This document shows positions 18,195 through 26,981 of a stretch of 64,000 nt of DNA, piece after piece. The position numbers were made by a program, and so were the translations under genes. Source of the DNA: an uncultured Lachnobacterium sp. (GTDB lineage: Bacteria; Bacillota; Clostridia; Lachnospirales; Lachnospiraceae); contig UQRC01000011.1 in the NCBI GenBank assembly GCA_900543445.1, positions 1 through 64,000 on the forward strand, read 5' to 3'. Numbering within the stretch: the first letter of the stretch is position 1; each line of letters begins with the position of its first letter. A model generated the notes under the pieces. That model did no database searches, had not been told where the DNA came from, and saw nothing but the letters and a program-made list of their open reading frames with translations.

Positions 18195-19787
18195 GTGAGC
18201 AACTTAAGAAAAGAAATAGAAAAAAGACGTACTTTTGCAATTATTTCCCACCCGGATGCCGGTAAGACGACACTGACGGAGAAGTTCCTTCTGTACGGAG
18301 GCGCTATCAACCAGGCGGGTTCGGTAAAGGGAAAGGCGACTGCAAAGCACGCTGTGTCCGACTGGATGGAGATTGAGAAGCAGAGAGGTATTTCGGTTAC
18401 TTCTTCTGTGTTGCAGTTCAATTATGATGGATACTGCATCAACATTCTGGATACACCGGGACATCAGGATTTCTCGGAGGACACATACCGTACACTGATG
18501 GCAGCGGATTCCGCCGTCATGGTCATTGATGCAAGTAAAGGTGTAGAGGCGCAGACACGCAAACTTTTCAAAGTCTGCGTCATGCGCCATATTCCGATTT
18601 TTACATTTATCAATAAGATGGACCGCGATGCGAACGATACCTTTGAGCTTCTTGATGATATCGAGAACGAACTGGGGATCGCAACCTGCCCGATCAACTG
18701 GCCGATTGGTTCCGGTAAGGAGTTCAAGGGTGTATATGACCGTAATACCAGAAAAGTCATGACTTTCGCCGATACCCTTAAGGGAACGAAGGAAGGTTCG
18801 GAGAAGATCATTGATATTGATGATCCGTCACTTGTGGATGAGATCGGGGCTGACAAGAAGGCGCAGCTTGATGATGAGATCGAGCTTCTCGATGGAGCGA
18901 GCGCGGAGTTCGACATGGATCTTGTAACTAAGGGTGAGCTTTCGCCGGTATTTTTCGGTTCTGCTTTAACCAATTTCGGTGTTGAGACATTCCTGCAGCA
19001 TTTCTTACAGATGACGTATGCACCGATGGCACGTAAGTCTGACGTTGGAGAGATCGATCCGTTCGGAGAGGATTTCTCGGCTTTCGTATTTAAGATTCAG
19101 GCCAATATGAACAAGAATCACAGAGACCGTATCGCTTTCATGCGTATCTGTTCCGGAAAGTTTACCGCCGGTATGGAAGTGTATCATGTTCAGGGAGACA
19201 AGCAGATCAAGCTCGCACAGCCGCAGCAGATGATGGCGGATGAGCGTAAGATCGTGGAGGAAGCATACGCCGGAGATATCATCGGTATCTTTGATCCGGG
19301 CATTTTCTCGATCGGAGATACGTTAACGACCGCGAAAGACAAGTTCCGCTTTGAAGGAATTCCGACCTTTGCACCGGAGCATTTTGCGCGTGTACGTCTC
19401 ATCGATTCCATGAAGCGTAAGCAGTTCGTCAAAGGCGTGACACAGATTGCGCAGGAAGGTGCCATCCAGATTTTCCAGGAGTACAAAGGCGGTATGGAAG
19501 AAATTATCGTCGGCGTTGTCGGTGTGTTACAGTTTGACGTACTCAAATTCCGTCTGGAGAATGAGTATAATGTGGAGATTCGTCTGGAAAATCTGCCGTA
19601 TGAGCATATCCGCTGGATCGAGAATAAGGATGAGGTCGATGTGGATAATCTGACCGGTACTTCCGACATGAAGAAGGTCATTGATATGAAGGGAAATCCG
19701 CTTCTTCTGTTTGTCAATGCATGGAGTGTCGGTATGGTGCTTGACCGGAATGAGGGACTGGTTCTCGCTGAATTCGGTACGAATTAA
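18195..19787 (+). CDS. prfC: Peptide chain release factor 3 (RF3)
   Basis: 530 residues, full length. The translational GTPase G1 loop is SHPDAGKTTLTEKFLLYGG near 19-37, with DTPGHQDFSEDTYR as G3 and NKMDRD as G4. Domain II and the RF3-specific C-terminal domain follow. The protein recycles RF1/RF2 from the ribosome after release. The RF3-type insertions and length separate it from EF-G. Confidence 0.96.
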   Translation: MSNLRKEIEKRRTFAIISHPDAGKTTLTEKFLLYGGAINQAGSVKGKATAKHAVSDWMEIEKQRGISVTSSVLQFNYDGYCINILDTPGHQDFSEDTYRTLMAADSAVMVIDASKGVEAQTRKLFKVCVMRHIPIFTFINKMDRDANDTFELLDDIENELGIATCPINWPIGSGKEFKGVYDRNTRKVMTFADTLKGTKEGSEKIIDIDDPSLVDEIGADKKAQLDDEIELLDGASAEFDMDLVTKGELSPVFFGSALTNFGVETFLQHFLQMTYAPMARKSDVGEIDPFGEDFSAFVFKIQANMNKNHRDRIAFMRICSGKFTAGMEVYHVQGDKQIKLAQPQQMMADERKIVEEAYAGDIIGIFDPGIFSIGDTLTTAKDKFRFEGIPTFAPEHFARVRLIDSMKRKQFVKGVTQIAQEGAIQIFQEYKGGMEEIIVGVVGVLQFDVLKFRLENEYNVEIRLENLPYEHIRWIENKDEVDVDNLTGTSDMKKVIDMKGNPLLLFVNAWSVGMVLDRNEGLVLAEFGTN

Positions 19788-19861
19788 ACTTTTAGAGAAA
19801 TAGAGAAAGCTTAAGGCAGCGCGTATTACAATGTGTGTCTGGTGACGAAGGAGAAATTAAG

Positions 19862-20191
19862 ATGGATGTAGTGACATTGACGAAGGACAACTTTGAACAG
19901 GAAGTATTAGCAGCTAAGGTACCGGTACTGATCGATTTCTGGGCAACCTGGTGCGGACCGTGTCAGCTGCAGTCTCCGGTTGTGGATGAGATCGCGAAGG
20001 AGATGGGAGATCAGGTGAAGGTGTGTAAGGTGAATGTGGACGAGCAGGCTTCCCTTGCATTGAATTATCAGATCACAAGTATACCGACACTTGTATTCAT
20101 GAAATATGGTCTGTTCCAGCAGAGAATGATCGGACTGCAGAACAAGGAGACGATCATGGGATGTCTGAATACACTTCTTGCGGATGAATAG
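19862..20191 (+). CDS. trxA: Thioredoxin
   Basis: 109 residues from ATG 19862, which has GAAGGAG upstream; an in-frame GTG at 19835 adds nine residues without a ribosome site. The active site WCGPC is at residues 30-34 and the cis-Pro segment ITSIPTLVFMK is present. General cytoplasmic disulfide reductase. A terminator follows at 20245. Confidence 0.95.
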   Translation: MDVVTLTKDNFEQEVLAAKVPVLIDFWATWCGPCQLQSPVVDEIAKEMGDQVKVCKVNVDEQASLALNYQITSIPTLVFMKYGLFQQRMIGLQNKETIMGCLNTLLADE

Positions 20192-20244
20192 AGTATGATT
20201 GAGACTTTTTGGTTGACAAGGAAAAGGTCTATCGATATAATTAA

Positions 20245-20273
20245 GGCAGTTGCTTAAGGCAGCTGTCTTTTTT
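20245..20273 (+). terminator. Rho-independent terminator after trxA
   Basis: GGCAGTTGC pairs with GCAGCTGTC (two G-U pairs) around TTAAG and is followed by six Ts. Confidence 0.75.
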
Positions 20274-20304
20274 ATTCCCCAACACCGTTTTTTGAAATTA
20301 ATGA

Positions 20305-20333
20305 TTGACAATGCAATCAAAGTATACTACTAT
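20305..20333 (+). promoter_or_regulatory. recA promoter (sigma-A)
   Basis: TTGACA at 20305-20310, 17-base spacer, TACTAT at 20328-20333. The LexA box begins 14 bases after the -10, so bound repressor would sit over the start of transcription. Confidence 0.8.
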
Positions 20334-20346
20334 TAGAACATAAAAA

Positions 20347-20360
20347 CGAACATAAGTTCG
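20347..20360 (+). promoter_or_regulatory. LexA (SOS) operator of recA
   Basis: CGAACATAAGTTCG matches the Gram-positive LexA/DinR consensus CGAAC-N4-GTTCG exactly and is palindromic. It lies just downstream of the recA promoter, so recA should be SOS-inducible. Confidence 0.88.
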
Positions 20361-20376
20361 TATAAAGGAGATCGTT

Positions 20377-21429
20377 ATGGCAAAAGAAGATAAATTGAAA
20401 GCATTAGACGCTGCGATTGCGCAGATTGAGAGACAGTACGGTAAGGGTTCGGTCATGAAGCTCGGTGACAATTCCGCGAACATGAATGTGGAGACCGTTC
20501 CGACCGGATCATTAAGTCTTGATATTGCACTTGGACTCGGCGGACTTCCGAAGGGAAGAATTATTGAGATCTATGGACCGGAGTCCAGTGGTAAGACAAC
20601 GGTTGCGCTTCATTGTGTGGCTGAGGTTCAGAAGAGAGGCGGTATCGCAGGATTTATCGATGCGGAGCATGCATTGGATCCTGTCTATGCAAAGAATATC
20701 GGTGTAGATATTGATAATCTGTATATTTCGCAGCCGGACTGTGGTGAGCAGGCACTTGAGATCACAGAGACGATGGTTCGTTCTGGTGCGGTAGATATCG
20801 TAATTGTCGATTCTGTAGCTGCATTAGTTCCGAAGGCGGAGATCGATGGAGATATGGGAGACTCCCATGTTGGTCTGCAGGCGAGACTGATGAGCCAGGC
20901 ACTTCGTAAACTGACCGGTGTCATCAGCAAGTCCAACTGTATTGTTATCTTTATCAACCAGCTGCGTGAGAAGGTTGGTGTCATGTTCGGTAACCCGGAG
21001 ACAACAACCGGTGGACGTGCACTTAAGTTCTATGCATCGGTACGTCTGGATGTCCGCAGAGTGGAAGCTTTAAAGCAGGCTGGTGAAGTGATCGGTAACC
21101 ATACCCGTGTGAAGGTAGTCAAGAATAAGGTGGCTCCGCCATTCAGAGAGGCTGAATTTGATATTATGTTTGGACAGGGAATCTCGAAGGAAGGGGATAT
21201 CCTTGACCTGGCAGCGAATGTAGGCATCATCAGTAAATCCGGTGCGTGGTACGCGTATGAGGGCGATAAGATCGGACAGGGACGTGAGAATGCGAAGACT
21301 TATCTGCGTGAGAATCCGGAGTTCTGTAAGATGATCGAGGAACAGGTGAGAGAGCACTATTTTGCGCAGGAGGATGAAGAGGAAGCTGCTGCGCCGGAAG
21401 AGAGTGCAGATGCAGGTAAGGATGCATAA
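20377..21429 (+). CDS. recA: RecA recombinase
   Basis: 350 residues. Walker A is GPESSGKTT near 67-75; the L1/L2 DNA-binding regions ([20 protein letters not shown]) and the acidic C-terminal tail are present. Strand exchange and LexA cleavage co-protease. AAAGGAG precedes the ATG. The last 29 bases are part of a 46-bp tandem duplication that separates it from recX. Confidence 0.98.
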   Translation: MAKEDKLKALDAAIAQIERQYGKGSVMKLGDNSANMNVETVPTGSLSLDIALGLGGLPKGRIIEIYGPESSGKTTVALHCVAEVQKRGGIAGFIDAEHALDPVYAKNIGVDIDNLYISQPDCGEQALEITETMVRSGAVDIVIVDSVAALVPKAEIDGDMGDSHVGLQARLMSQALRKLTGVISKSNCIVIFINQLREKVGVMFGNPETTTGGRALKFYASVRLDVRRVEALKQAGEVIGNHTRVKVVKNKVAPPFREAEFDIMFGQGISKEGDILDLAANVGIISKSGAWYAYEGDKIGQGRENAKTYLRENPEFCKMIEEQVREHYFAQEDEEEAAAPEESADAGKDA

Positions 21430-21492
21430 TTTATGATTTATGTGACAGAGTGCAGATGCAGGTAAGGATGCATAATTTATGATTTATGTGAC
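21401..21492 (+). repeat. Perfect 46-bp tandem duplication across the recA-recX junction
   Basis: Copy 1 is 21401-21446 and copy 2 is 21447-21492, identical by eye; the next seven bases (AGAGTGC) again match the repeat start. The unit holds the last codons and stop of recA and the ATG and first codons of recX. The first copy therefore carries a decoy recX start at 21433 that stops after ten codons; the real recX start is 21479. Confidence 0.97.
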
Positions 21493-22081
21493 AGAGTGCG
21501 AGTCTCTGGGCAAAAGAAAGCTCCGCATCCGTTTTGACAACGGTGTGGAGCTTTCTTTGTACCGCTCGGAGGCTAGACAATTTAAACTTTCAGAGGATGC
21601 TGCAATCGAAGAAGAGGATTATCGGAAACTGTTGGATGAGGTGGTGGCGAAGAGAGCAACGAAGCGTGCGATGCACCTCCTTGAGCGAATGGATCGGACG
21701 GAGCATCAGCTTCGGGAGAAGCTGCGTACCGGTGGTTATCCAGAAGAATGTATTGATGCCGCGGTCGAATATGTGAAGCGTTATCATTATATAGATGACC
21801 TGCGGTATGCCTGCACGTTTGTGCGGCTTTCACAGGAACGGTTGAGCAGGTTGCAGATTAAAATGAAGCTTTCTCAGAAAGGAATAAGTAAAGAACTCAT
21901 TGAGCAGGCGCTGGAAGAAGAGTATGAGGCGCAGGAACTTGAGCAGATTTACAGACTTCTTGAGAAGCGTGGTTACGTAGCAGAGAATGCAGATGAGAGG
22001 GAATTCCGCAGAACTTACCAGTTTCTTATGCGGCGGGGGTTCAAAAGTAACGAGATTCTGACGGCAATGAAAAGAAGATAA
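21479..22081 (+). CDS. recX: RecX regulatory protein
   Basis: 200 residues. It has the helical three-repeat layout of RecX with motifs such as RTEHQLREKLRTGGYPEE and YIDDLRYACTFV. RecX limits RecA filament growth. In the ancestral arrangement the ATG would have been 3 bases after the recA stop; the duplication moved it to 49 bases. The second copy of AAGGATG serves as a weak ribosome site. Confidence 0.92.
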   Translation: MIYVTECESLGKRKLRIRFDNGVELSLYRSEARQFKLSEDAAIEEEDYRKLLDEVVAKRATKRAMHLLERMDRTEHQLREKLRTGGYPEECIDAAVEYVKRYHYIDDLRYACTFVRLSQERLSRLQIKMKLSQKGISKELIEQALEEEYEAQELEQIYRLLEKRGYVAENADEREFRRTYQFLMRRGFKSNEILTAMKRR

Positions 22082-22132
22082 GATGCATATAAGAAGTAAA
22101 TTCCAAAGTTGCACAAAACAAATGCGAATACC

Positions 22133-22161
22133 TTGACATATTTGAGCAAAAAGGATAAAAT
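22133..22161 (+). promoter_or_regulatory. Sigma-A promoter of rny
   Basis: TTGACA at 22133-22138, 17-base spacer, TAAAAT at 22156-22161, leaving a leader of about 75 bases before the GTG start. Confidence 0.75.
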
Positions 22162-22242
22162 TGTTATGTTGTAAGTTTATGACATAGAAAGAGTTTCTTT
22201 TTGTTATATGTACAATGAAAATTTAATAAAGGAGGTGCTCCT

Positions 22243-23790
22243 GTGCTGCAGATTATTATAGCTGTTGTTATCACACTTATAATTACTGCAATTGCTACCT
22301 GGTTTATCTCTGTAGAATATCATAAGCGTGTTGCAAACACGAAGATTGGTAATGCGGAGGAGAAAGCGAGAGGCATCATTGACGAAGCTGTCAAGACAGC
22401 GGAAGCCAAGAAGCGCGAAGCCACCCTTGAGATCAAAGAAGAGACCATTCGCTCCAAGAATGAACTTGACAAGGAAATCAAGGAACGCAGAAACGAAATT
22501 CAGCGTAACGAGCGCAGAATTGTTCAGAAGGAAGAAAATCTGGATAAGAAGCTCGAAGCGATGGAGAAGCGCGAAGCCAGCTTTAATGCCAAGGAAGAGG
22601 ACTTAAAGAAGCAGAAAGTTGAGATAGCAAAGCTCAATGAACAGCGAGTGCAGGAACTGGAGAGAATCTCCGGATTAACCTCTGAACAAGCAAAAGAATT
22701 CCTTTTAAAGACCGTTGAAGAAGATGTAAAAATTGACACTGCAAAGATGATCAAAGAGATGGAGGCTCAGGCGAAGGAAGAAGTCTCCAAGAAAGCGAAG
22801 GAGTATGTTGTTACCGCGATTCAGAAGTGTGCTGCGGATCATGTTTCTGAGACAACAATTTCGGTAGTACAGCTCCCGAACGATGAGATGAAGGGACGTA
22901 TCATTGGACGAGAGGGACGTAATATTCGTACTCTTGAGACAATGACAGGTGTAGATCTGATTATTGACGATACACCGGAAGCAGTCATTTTATCAAGCTT
23001 TGATCCGATTCGAAGAGAAGTTGCAAGAATTGCTCTTGAGAAATTGATCGTTGATGGACGTATCCATCCGGCCCGCATCGAGGAGATGGTAGAGAAGGCG
23101 CAGAAAGAAGTCGATACAATGATTCGCGAGGAAGGTGAGGCTGCTGTACTTGAAGTCGGCATTCACGGAATCCATCCGGAACTTGTTCGTCTTTTAGGTA
23201 AGATGAAGTTCCGTACAAGCTACGGACAGAATGCATTAAAGCATTCCATCGAGGTCGCACAGCTGACCGGTCTTCTTGCCGCTGAAATCGGTGAAGATGT
23301 CCGTATGGCAAAACGCGCCGGATTATTACATGATATCGGTAAAGCAGTCGATCATGATATGGAAGGATCACATATCCAGCTTGGTGCTGAACTTTGTAGA
23401 AAGTATAAGGAGTCAGCATTAGTGATCAACGCAGTTGAGTCACACCACGGAGATGTTGAGCCAGAATCATTGATTGCATGTCTGGTACAGGCGGCTGACA
23501 CAATCAGTGCTGCAAGACCGGGTGCAAGAAGAGAGACATTGGAGACATATTCTAACCGCTTACAGCAGTTGGAAGATATTACAAATGGTTATAAGGGAGT
23601 CGAGAAATCTTTTGCTATTCAGGCAGGTAGAGAGATTCGTATTTTAGTTGTTCCTGAACAGATCAGCGACGCAGACATGGTACTGATGGCCAGAGATATT
23701 TCGAAGCAGATTGAATCTGAGTTGGAATATCCGGGACAGATTAAGGTTAATGTCATTCGTGAGTCACGTGTCGTTGACTACGCAAAGTAG
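22243..23790 (+). CDS. rny: Ribonuclease Y
   Basis: 515 residues from GTG 22243, preceded by AAAGGAGGTG. An N-terminal membrane helix (about 2-22) is followed by a long coiled coil (about 30-190), a KH domain ([12 protein letters not shown]) and an HD domain with [10 protein letters not shown]. Membrane-anchored endoribonuclease that initiates mRNA decay in Firmicutes. Size and domain order are standard. Confidence 0.97.
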   Translation: MLQIIIAVVITLIITAIATWFISVEYHKRVANTKIGNAEEKARGIIDEAVKTAEAKKREATLEIKEETIRSKNELDKEIKERRNEIQRNERRIVQKEENLDKKLEAMEKREASFNAKEEDLKKQKVEIAKLNEQRVQELERISGLTSEQAKEFLLKTVEEDVKIDTAKMIKEMEAQAKEEVSKKAKEYVVTAIQKCAADHVSETTISVVQLPNDEMKGRIIGREGRNIRTLETMTGVDLIIDDTPEAVILSSFDPIRREVARIALEKLIVDGRIHPARIEEMVEKAQKEVDTMIREEGEAAVLEVGIHGIHPELVRLLGKMKFRTSYGQNALKHSIEVAQLTGLLAAEIGEDVRMAKRAGLLHDIGKAVDHDMEGSHIQLGAELCRKYKESALVINAVESHHGDVEPESLIACLVQAADTISAARPGARRETLETYSNRLQQLEDITNGYKGVEKSFAIQAGREIRILVVPEQISDADMVLMARDISKQIESELEYPGQIKVNVIRESRVVDYAK

Positions 23791-23805
23791 AGATTAAAAA
23801 GGGAG

Positions 23806-23847
23806 GCTCTGATATTTGGGTATATATCCGAATATCAGAGCTTTTTT
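23806..23847 (+). terminator. Rho-independent terminator after rny
   Basis: GCTCTGATATT pairs perfectly with AATATCAGAGC around a 14-base loop and is followed by six Ts. Confidence 0.92.
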
Positions 23848-23888
23848 GATGTATATATGTTGTCCCTCGTGGTGGATGCGTATAAAAC

Positions 23889-23917
23889 TTGTGATCATGA
23901 TTGGTACATGATAAAAT
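23889..23917 (+). promoter_or_regulatory. Sigma-A promoter of the NUDIX gene
   Basis: TTGTGA at 23889-23894, 17-base spacer, TAAAAT at 23912-23917. Confidence 0.6.
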
Positions 23918-23955
23918 TGTTATCAGGATTGTAAAGCTGGAAAGGAAGTTTAAGT

Positions 23956-24501
23956 ATGATCGAAAAAATGAAACGTTTAAAAAGAGAATTGAAGTATAAA
24001 GGATCTATCTTGGATATCTATCAGGATACGATGGAATTTGCAAACGGAAAGCAGGAAAAATGGGATTTTGTATCGCACCGTATGGGGGCTGCTGCCATCC
24101 TTCCGGTGCTTCCGGATGGAAGAATTGTGATGGTGCGTCAGTATCGTAATGCTTTGGAACGTGAGACCATTGAAATCCCGGCTGGAGCGCGTGACAGTAA
24201 GACGGAGGATACGAAGGTGTGCGCGACAAGAGAGCTGGAGGAGGAGACCGGATACCGGAGCGAAAATGTCGAATTCTTACTTTCTTTGCGTACGACCGTT
24301 GCTTTCTGTGATGAGCATGTGGATGTGTATCTTGCCACGGATCTGGAGAAAATCGGAGAGCAGCATCTTGATGATGCAGAGAGTATCGATATTGAAATCT
24401 ATACACTTGATGAACTCTGTAAGATGATCTATGAAGGAAAGATTGAGGATTCAAAGACCGTAGCGGCGATTATGGCTTATGGGAATAAATTGAGGGGCTA
24501 G
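23956..24501 (+). CDS. nudF: NUDIX hydrolase, probable ADP-ribose pyrophosphatase
   Basis: 181 residues. The Nudix box has RELEEETGY with the upstream Glu seven residues before the Arg, and the ADPRase-type PAG precedes it; the first Gly of the consensus is shifted by one residue. GGAAAGGAAG lies before the ATG. It probably hydrolyses ADP-ribose to AMP and ribose 5-phosphate. The following SpoIIM-like gene matches the nudF-spoIIM order known in Firmicutes. Confidence 0.85.
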   Translation: MIEKMKRLKRELKYKGSILDIYQDTMEFANGKQEKWDFVSHRMGAAAILPVLPDGRIVMVRQYRNALERETIEIPAGARDSKTEDTKVCATRELEEETGYRSENVEFLLSLRTTVAFCDEHVDVYLATDLEKIGEQHLDDAESIDIEIYTLDELCKMIYEGKIEDSKTVAAIMAYGNKLRG

Positions 24502-24538
24502 GACATATTCTAGAAAGAAGATTTATTTTGGATAGAAT

Positions 24539-25078
24539 ATGAAAAAAGAGATTACGATCGGAATCTGTTTTGTGATGGCAGGAATTCTGAGTGCCTGTTT
24601 CTTTGGATATGAATATTTTACAACGTATGGATTCCTGAATGAATATCATATGCGGTCATTTGCCGATTCGGATACAGAACTTATGACGTTGCTTGGAAAT
24701 ATTCTATGGGAGAGAGGTAAGTTATTTGTGTTTCTATGGATTCTGTCGTATACACCGGCACGTAAGGTAATTCCTCTTGTGTTGCGATGCCTGATCTGCT
24801 TCACGGGAGGCATTTTTCTGGCTGCCTGTATGCTGAATATGGGAATTGCCGGGTTTATGTTCTTCCTTGTTTCCTGGCTGCCGCACGGACTGATTTATTT
24901 GATCGTGTTGTATCTGATGCTCAGAAGCGACAGACATCGGTATTATTCACATAGCCATCCGATCGGAAAACGCGTGGCGGCAATACTTGGACTTGTGATC
25001 GTGTTTGTGTTTGGGTGTGTTGTGGAGGCAACAGCGGGAGTGTGGCTGATGCGAAGAGTGATTTTGTTAATATATTAA
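24539..25078 (+). CDS. spoIIM: SpoIIM-like membrane protein
   Basis: 179 residues with about five membrane helices (near 5-24, 62-80, 83-105, 108-127, 147-168). The C-terminal helix carries an EATAGVW segment at the place where SpoIIM/DUF95 proteins have an EAyvTP-type motif. Position directly after a NUDIX gene also fits spoIIM, whose product works with SpoIID and SpoIIP in septal peptidoglycan removal during engulfment. No strong ribosome site is seen. Family call is moderate: context plus topology. Confidence 0.55.
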   Translation: MKKEITIGICFVMAGILSACFFGYEYFTTYGFLNEYHMRSFADSDTELMTLLGNILWERGKLFVFLWILSYTPARKVIPLVLRCLICFTGGIFLAACMLNMGIAGFMFFLVSWLPHGLIYLIVLYLMLRSDRHRYYSHSHPIGKRVAAILGLVIVFVFGCVVEATAGVWLMRRVILLIY

Positions 25079-25150
25079 ACGAGACGAGTTGTTTTGGAAC
25101 TTGTCATGATCCGCATAGGGAGATATGTTTTTGTTACTTGCGCAAATAAA

Positions 25151-25198
25151 AAAGGATGATACCGAGTAAAAGTTATTACTTGATATCATCCTTTATAT
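25151..25198 (-). terminator. Terminator between convergent spoIIM-like and orphan genes
   Basis: Arms 25151-25163 and 25182-25194 pair at 12 of 13 positions. On the minus strand the stem is followed by a T-rich run, so it ends the orphan gene; on the plus strand it may also stop spoIIM readthrough. Confidence 0.8.
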
Positions 25199-25210
25199 TT
25201 GTATGTATGG

Positions 25211-25606
25211 TTAATCCGTAATTTTTGCACCTGTAATAGTAAGACCATCTGTTGACTCAACCGTTAAATCGCTAAAACCAATGTGATCAGTCGGATTTTG
25301 GTGATATTGCATTGAAAGAATTAAATTGCTGGTGTTGTCACCGCCTGCTAAGGAACCAACACCACATGAGATAAAATGTACAGGTTGATTAAAACTAACC
25401 GATAATGCCTGGGCTTCACGTGTGTGGTCGGCAGCATGGGTAGCATTAATAGAGATTACATAATTTTTACGGCCCTCAGTAGGTGTCTGACTAACTATAG
25501 TTGCATCAATGGTATAGCATGATGCATCTGCACCACTCGCTAAATAAACACCCTCAGTTACATCATTATTCATAACAATTACAGGTTTCGTGTAATTCTT
25601 GTTCAT
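25211..25606 (-). CDS. Uncharacterised 131-residue protein, orphan gene
   Basis: 131 residues with a good ribosome site (AAAGGGGA) and its own promoter and terminator, so it is very likely real. The N-terminus reads KPVIVMNNDVTEGVYLASGA followed by a Cys-Tyr; the rest looks beta-rich and polar with no signal peptide or membrane helix. I recall small Lachnospiraceae proteins starting with a similar KPxI...EGVYxASG segment but know no function for them. AT-richer than its neighbours and isolated on the minus strand, so it may have been acquired. Role unknown. Confidence 0.75.
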   Translation of the reverse strand: MNKNYTKPVIVMNNDVTEGVYLASGADASCYTIDATIVSQTPTEGRKNYVISINATHAADHTREAQALSVSFNQPVHFISCGVGSLAGGDNTSNLILSMQYHQNPTDHIGFSDLTVESTDGLTITGAKITD

Positions 25607-25653
25607 GATAGTTCCCCTTTAATAAAACTATACTTTACGTCCTCTTTACACAA

Positions 25654-25682
25654 AATATAGCATAAGAAGGTGGAAAAAACAA
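25654..25682 (-). promoter_or_regulatory. Promoter of the orphan gene
   Basis: On the minus strand TTGTTT (25682-25677), 17-base spacer, TATATT (25659-25654). A small inverted repeat (CTTAA-N5-TTAAG) lies immediately upstream. Confidence 0.5.
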
Positions 25683-25744
25683 CACTTAATTGCGTTAAGT
25701 TGGCATTTTTTGCCTGATCTTGGCACGAAACTCGTTAAGTAACA

Positions 25745-26779
25745 TTATTTGGCGTTCGATTCTGCAATCTCATAGATGAGTTTTCTGGAATCTTCCCATC
25801 CAAGACATGGATCTGTAATGGATTTACCATATACATGTTTGCCGATCGCCTGATTGCCTTCTTCGATATAACTCTCGATCATAAGTCCCTTGACTAAGCC
25901 GCGGATTTCAGAAGAAATCTGACGATTGTGCATGACTTCTTTGGCGATACGAATCTGCTCCTTGAACTTCTTACCGGAGTTGGAGTGGTTGGTATCAATG
26001 ATTGCTGCCGGGTGAACGACATCCATCTTCTCATACATGTCGTGGAGACGGATCAGATCCTCATAATGATAATTCTGTACGGTGTTGCCGTGCTTGCTGA
26101 CAGCGCCACGGAGCACAACGTGTGTGAGCGGGTTGCCGGAAGTCTTTACTTCGCAGCCACGGTATACAAAATGATGCGGATGCTGGGCTGCATATACGGA
26201 ATTTAACATAACGGAGAAATCACCACTGGTCGGGTTCTTCATGCCGGATGCTACATCAAATCCGCTGACGGTCAGACGATGCTGCTGATCTTCAACAGAA
26301 CGCGCACCAATCGCAACGTAGGAGAGAAGATCCTCGACGTATCCCCAGTTTTCAGGGTAAAGCATTTCGTCAGCGCAGGTTAATCCGCTTTCTTCAATCG
26401 CACGGATGTGCATCTTGCGCATTGCGATCAGACCTTCTACCATGTCAGGTGCTTTCTCCGGGTCAGGCTGGGAAGCGATTCCTTTGTAGCCCTCTCCTGT
26501 GGTACGTGGCTTGTTGGTATATACACGAGGAATGATGATCAACTGATCCTTGACATCCTCCTGAATCTTGGTCAGACGGCTGACATAATCACATACAGAA
26601 TCCTCGTTGTCTGCGGAACATGGTCCGATAATAACAAGAAAACGCGAATCTTTTCCGGTGATTACATCGGAAATCATGGCATCACGTTGCTTTTTTAACT
26701 CTTTTAATTCCGAGGAAAGCGGATAGTCGCGCTTGATCTCGTCCGGAGTCGGTAGTTGATTTAAAAATGTAAAACTCAT
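25745..26779 (-). CDS. aroF: 3-deoxy-7-phosphoheptulonate synthase (DAHP synthase, class I)
   Basis: 344 residues from ATG 26779, chosen because AAGGAG lies just upstream; an earlier ATG at 26821 adds 14 residues without a ribosome site. Class I AroFGH signatures include LVIIGPCSADN, PRVYTNKPRTTGEGYKG and DTNHSNSGKK. First step of the shikimate pathway, joining phosphoenolpyruvate and erythrose 4-phosphate. Divergent from aroD, a later enzyme of the same pathway. Which feedback type (Phe, Tyr, Trp) cannot be told. Confidence 0.95.
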   Translation of the reverse strand: MSFTFLNQLPTPDEIKRDYPLSSELKELKKQRDAMISDVITGKDSRFLVIIGPCSADNEDSVCDYVSRLTKIQEDVKDQLIIIPRVYTNKPRTTGEGYKGIASQPDPEKAPDMVEGLIAMRKMHIRAIEESGLTCADEMLYPENWGYVEDLLSYVAIGARSVEDQQHRLTVSGFDVASGMKNPTSGDFSVMLNSVYAAQHPHHFVYRGCEVKTSGNPLTHVVLRGAVSKHGNTVQNYHYEDLIRLHDMYEKMDVVHPAAIIDTNHSNSGKKFKEQIRIAKEVMHNRQISSEIRGLVKGLMIESYIEEGNQAIGKHVYGKSITDPCLGWEDSRKLIYEIAESNAK

Positions 26780-26827
26780 TTCTTGCTCCTTGTATTTATC
26801 AATTGTAGTATATTTATACACTCGGAT

Positions 26828-26856
26828 ATATTAATCGAAAAAGCTGAAAATGTCAA
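26828..26856 (-). promoter_or_regulatory. Sigma-A promoter of DAHP synthase
   Basis: On the minus strand TTGACA (26856-26851), 17-base spacer, TAATAT (26833-26828): near consensus. Confidence 0.8.
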
Positions 26857-26874
26857 TTTTGTCACCGTAATTCC

Positions 26875-26903
26875 TTTATTTTTATCGGTGGAACTGTTAT
26901 ACT
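26875..26903 (+). promoter_or_regulatory. Candidate promoter of aroD
   Basis: TTTATT at 26875-26880, 17-base spacer, TATACT at 26898-26903. The -35 is weak. It points away from the DAHP synthase promoter, with only 18 bases between the two -35 boxes. Confidence 0.5.
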
Positions 26904-26981
26904 TAAAAAAGTTCATCGCATGAAAACACATTGGATTGCGAAAATCATGCATAGATAAAAGTCTATGGTGGGAGGAGTATC

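Noticed and set aside
21433..21465. Ten-codon frame in the first copy of the recA-recX duplication
   Set aside because: It is a by-product of the duplication, identical to the recX start and then stopped; no reason to call it a gene.
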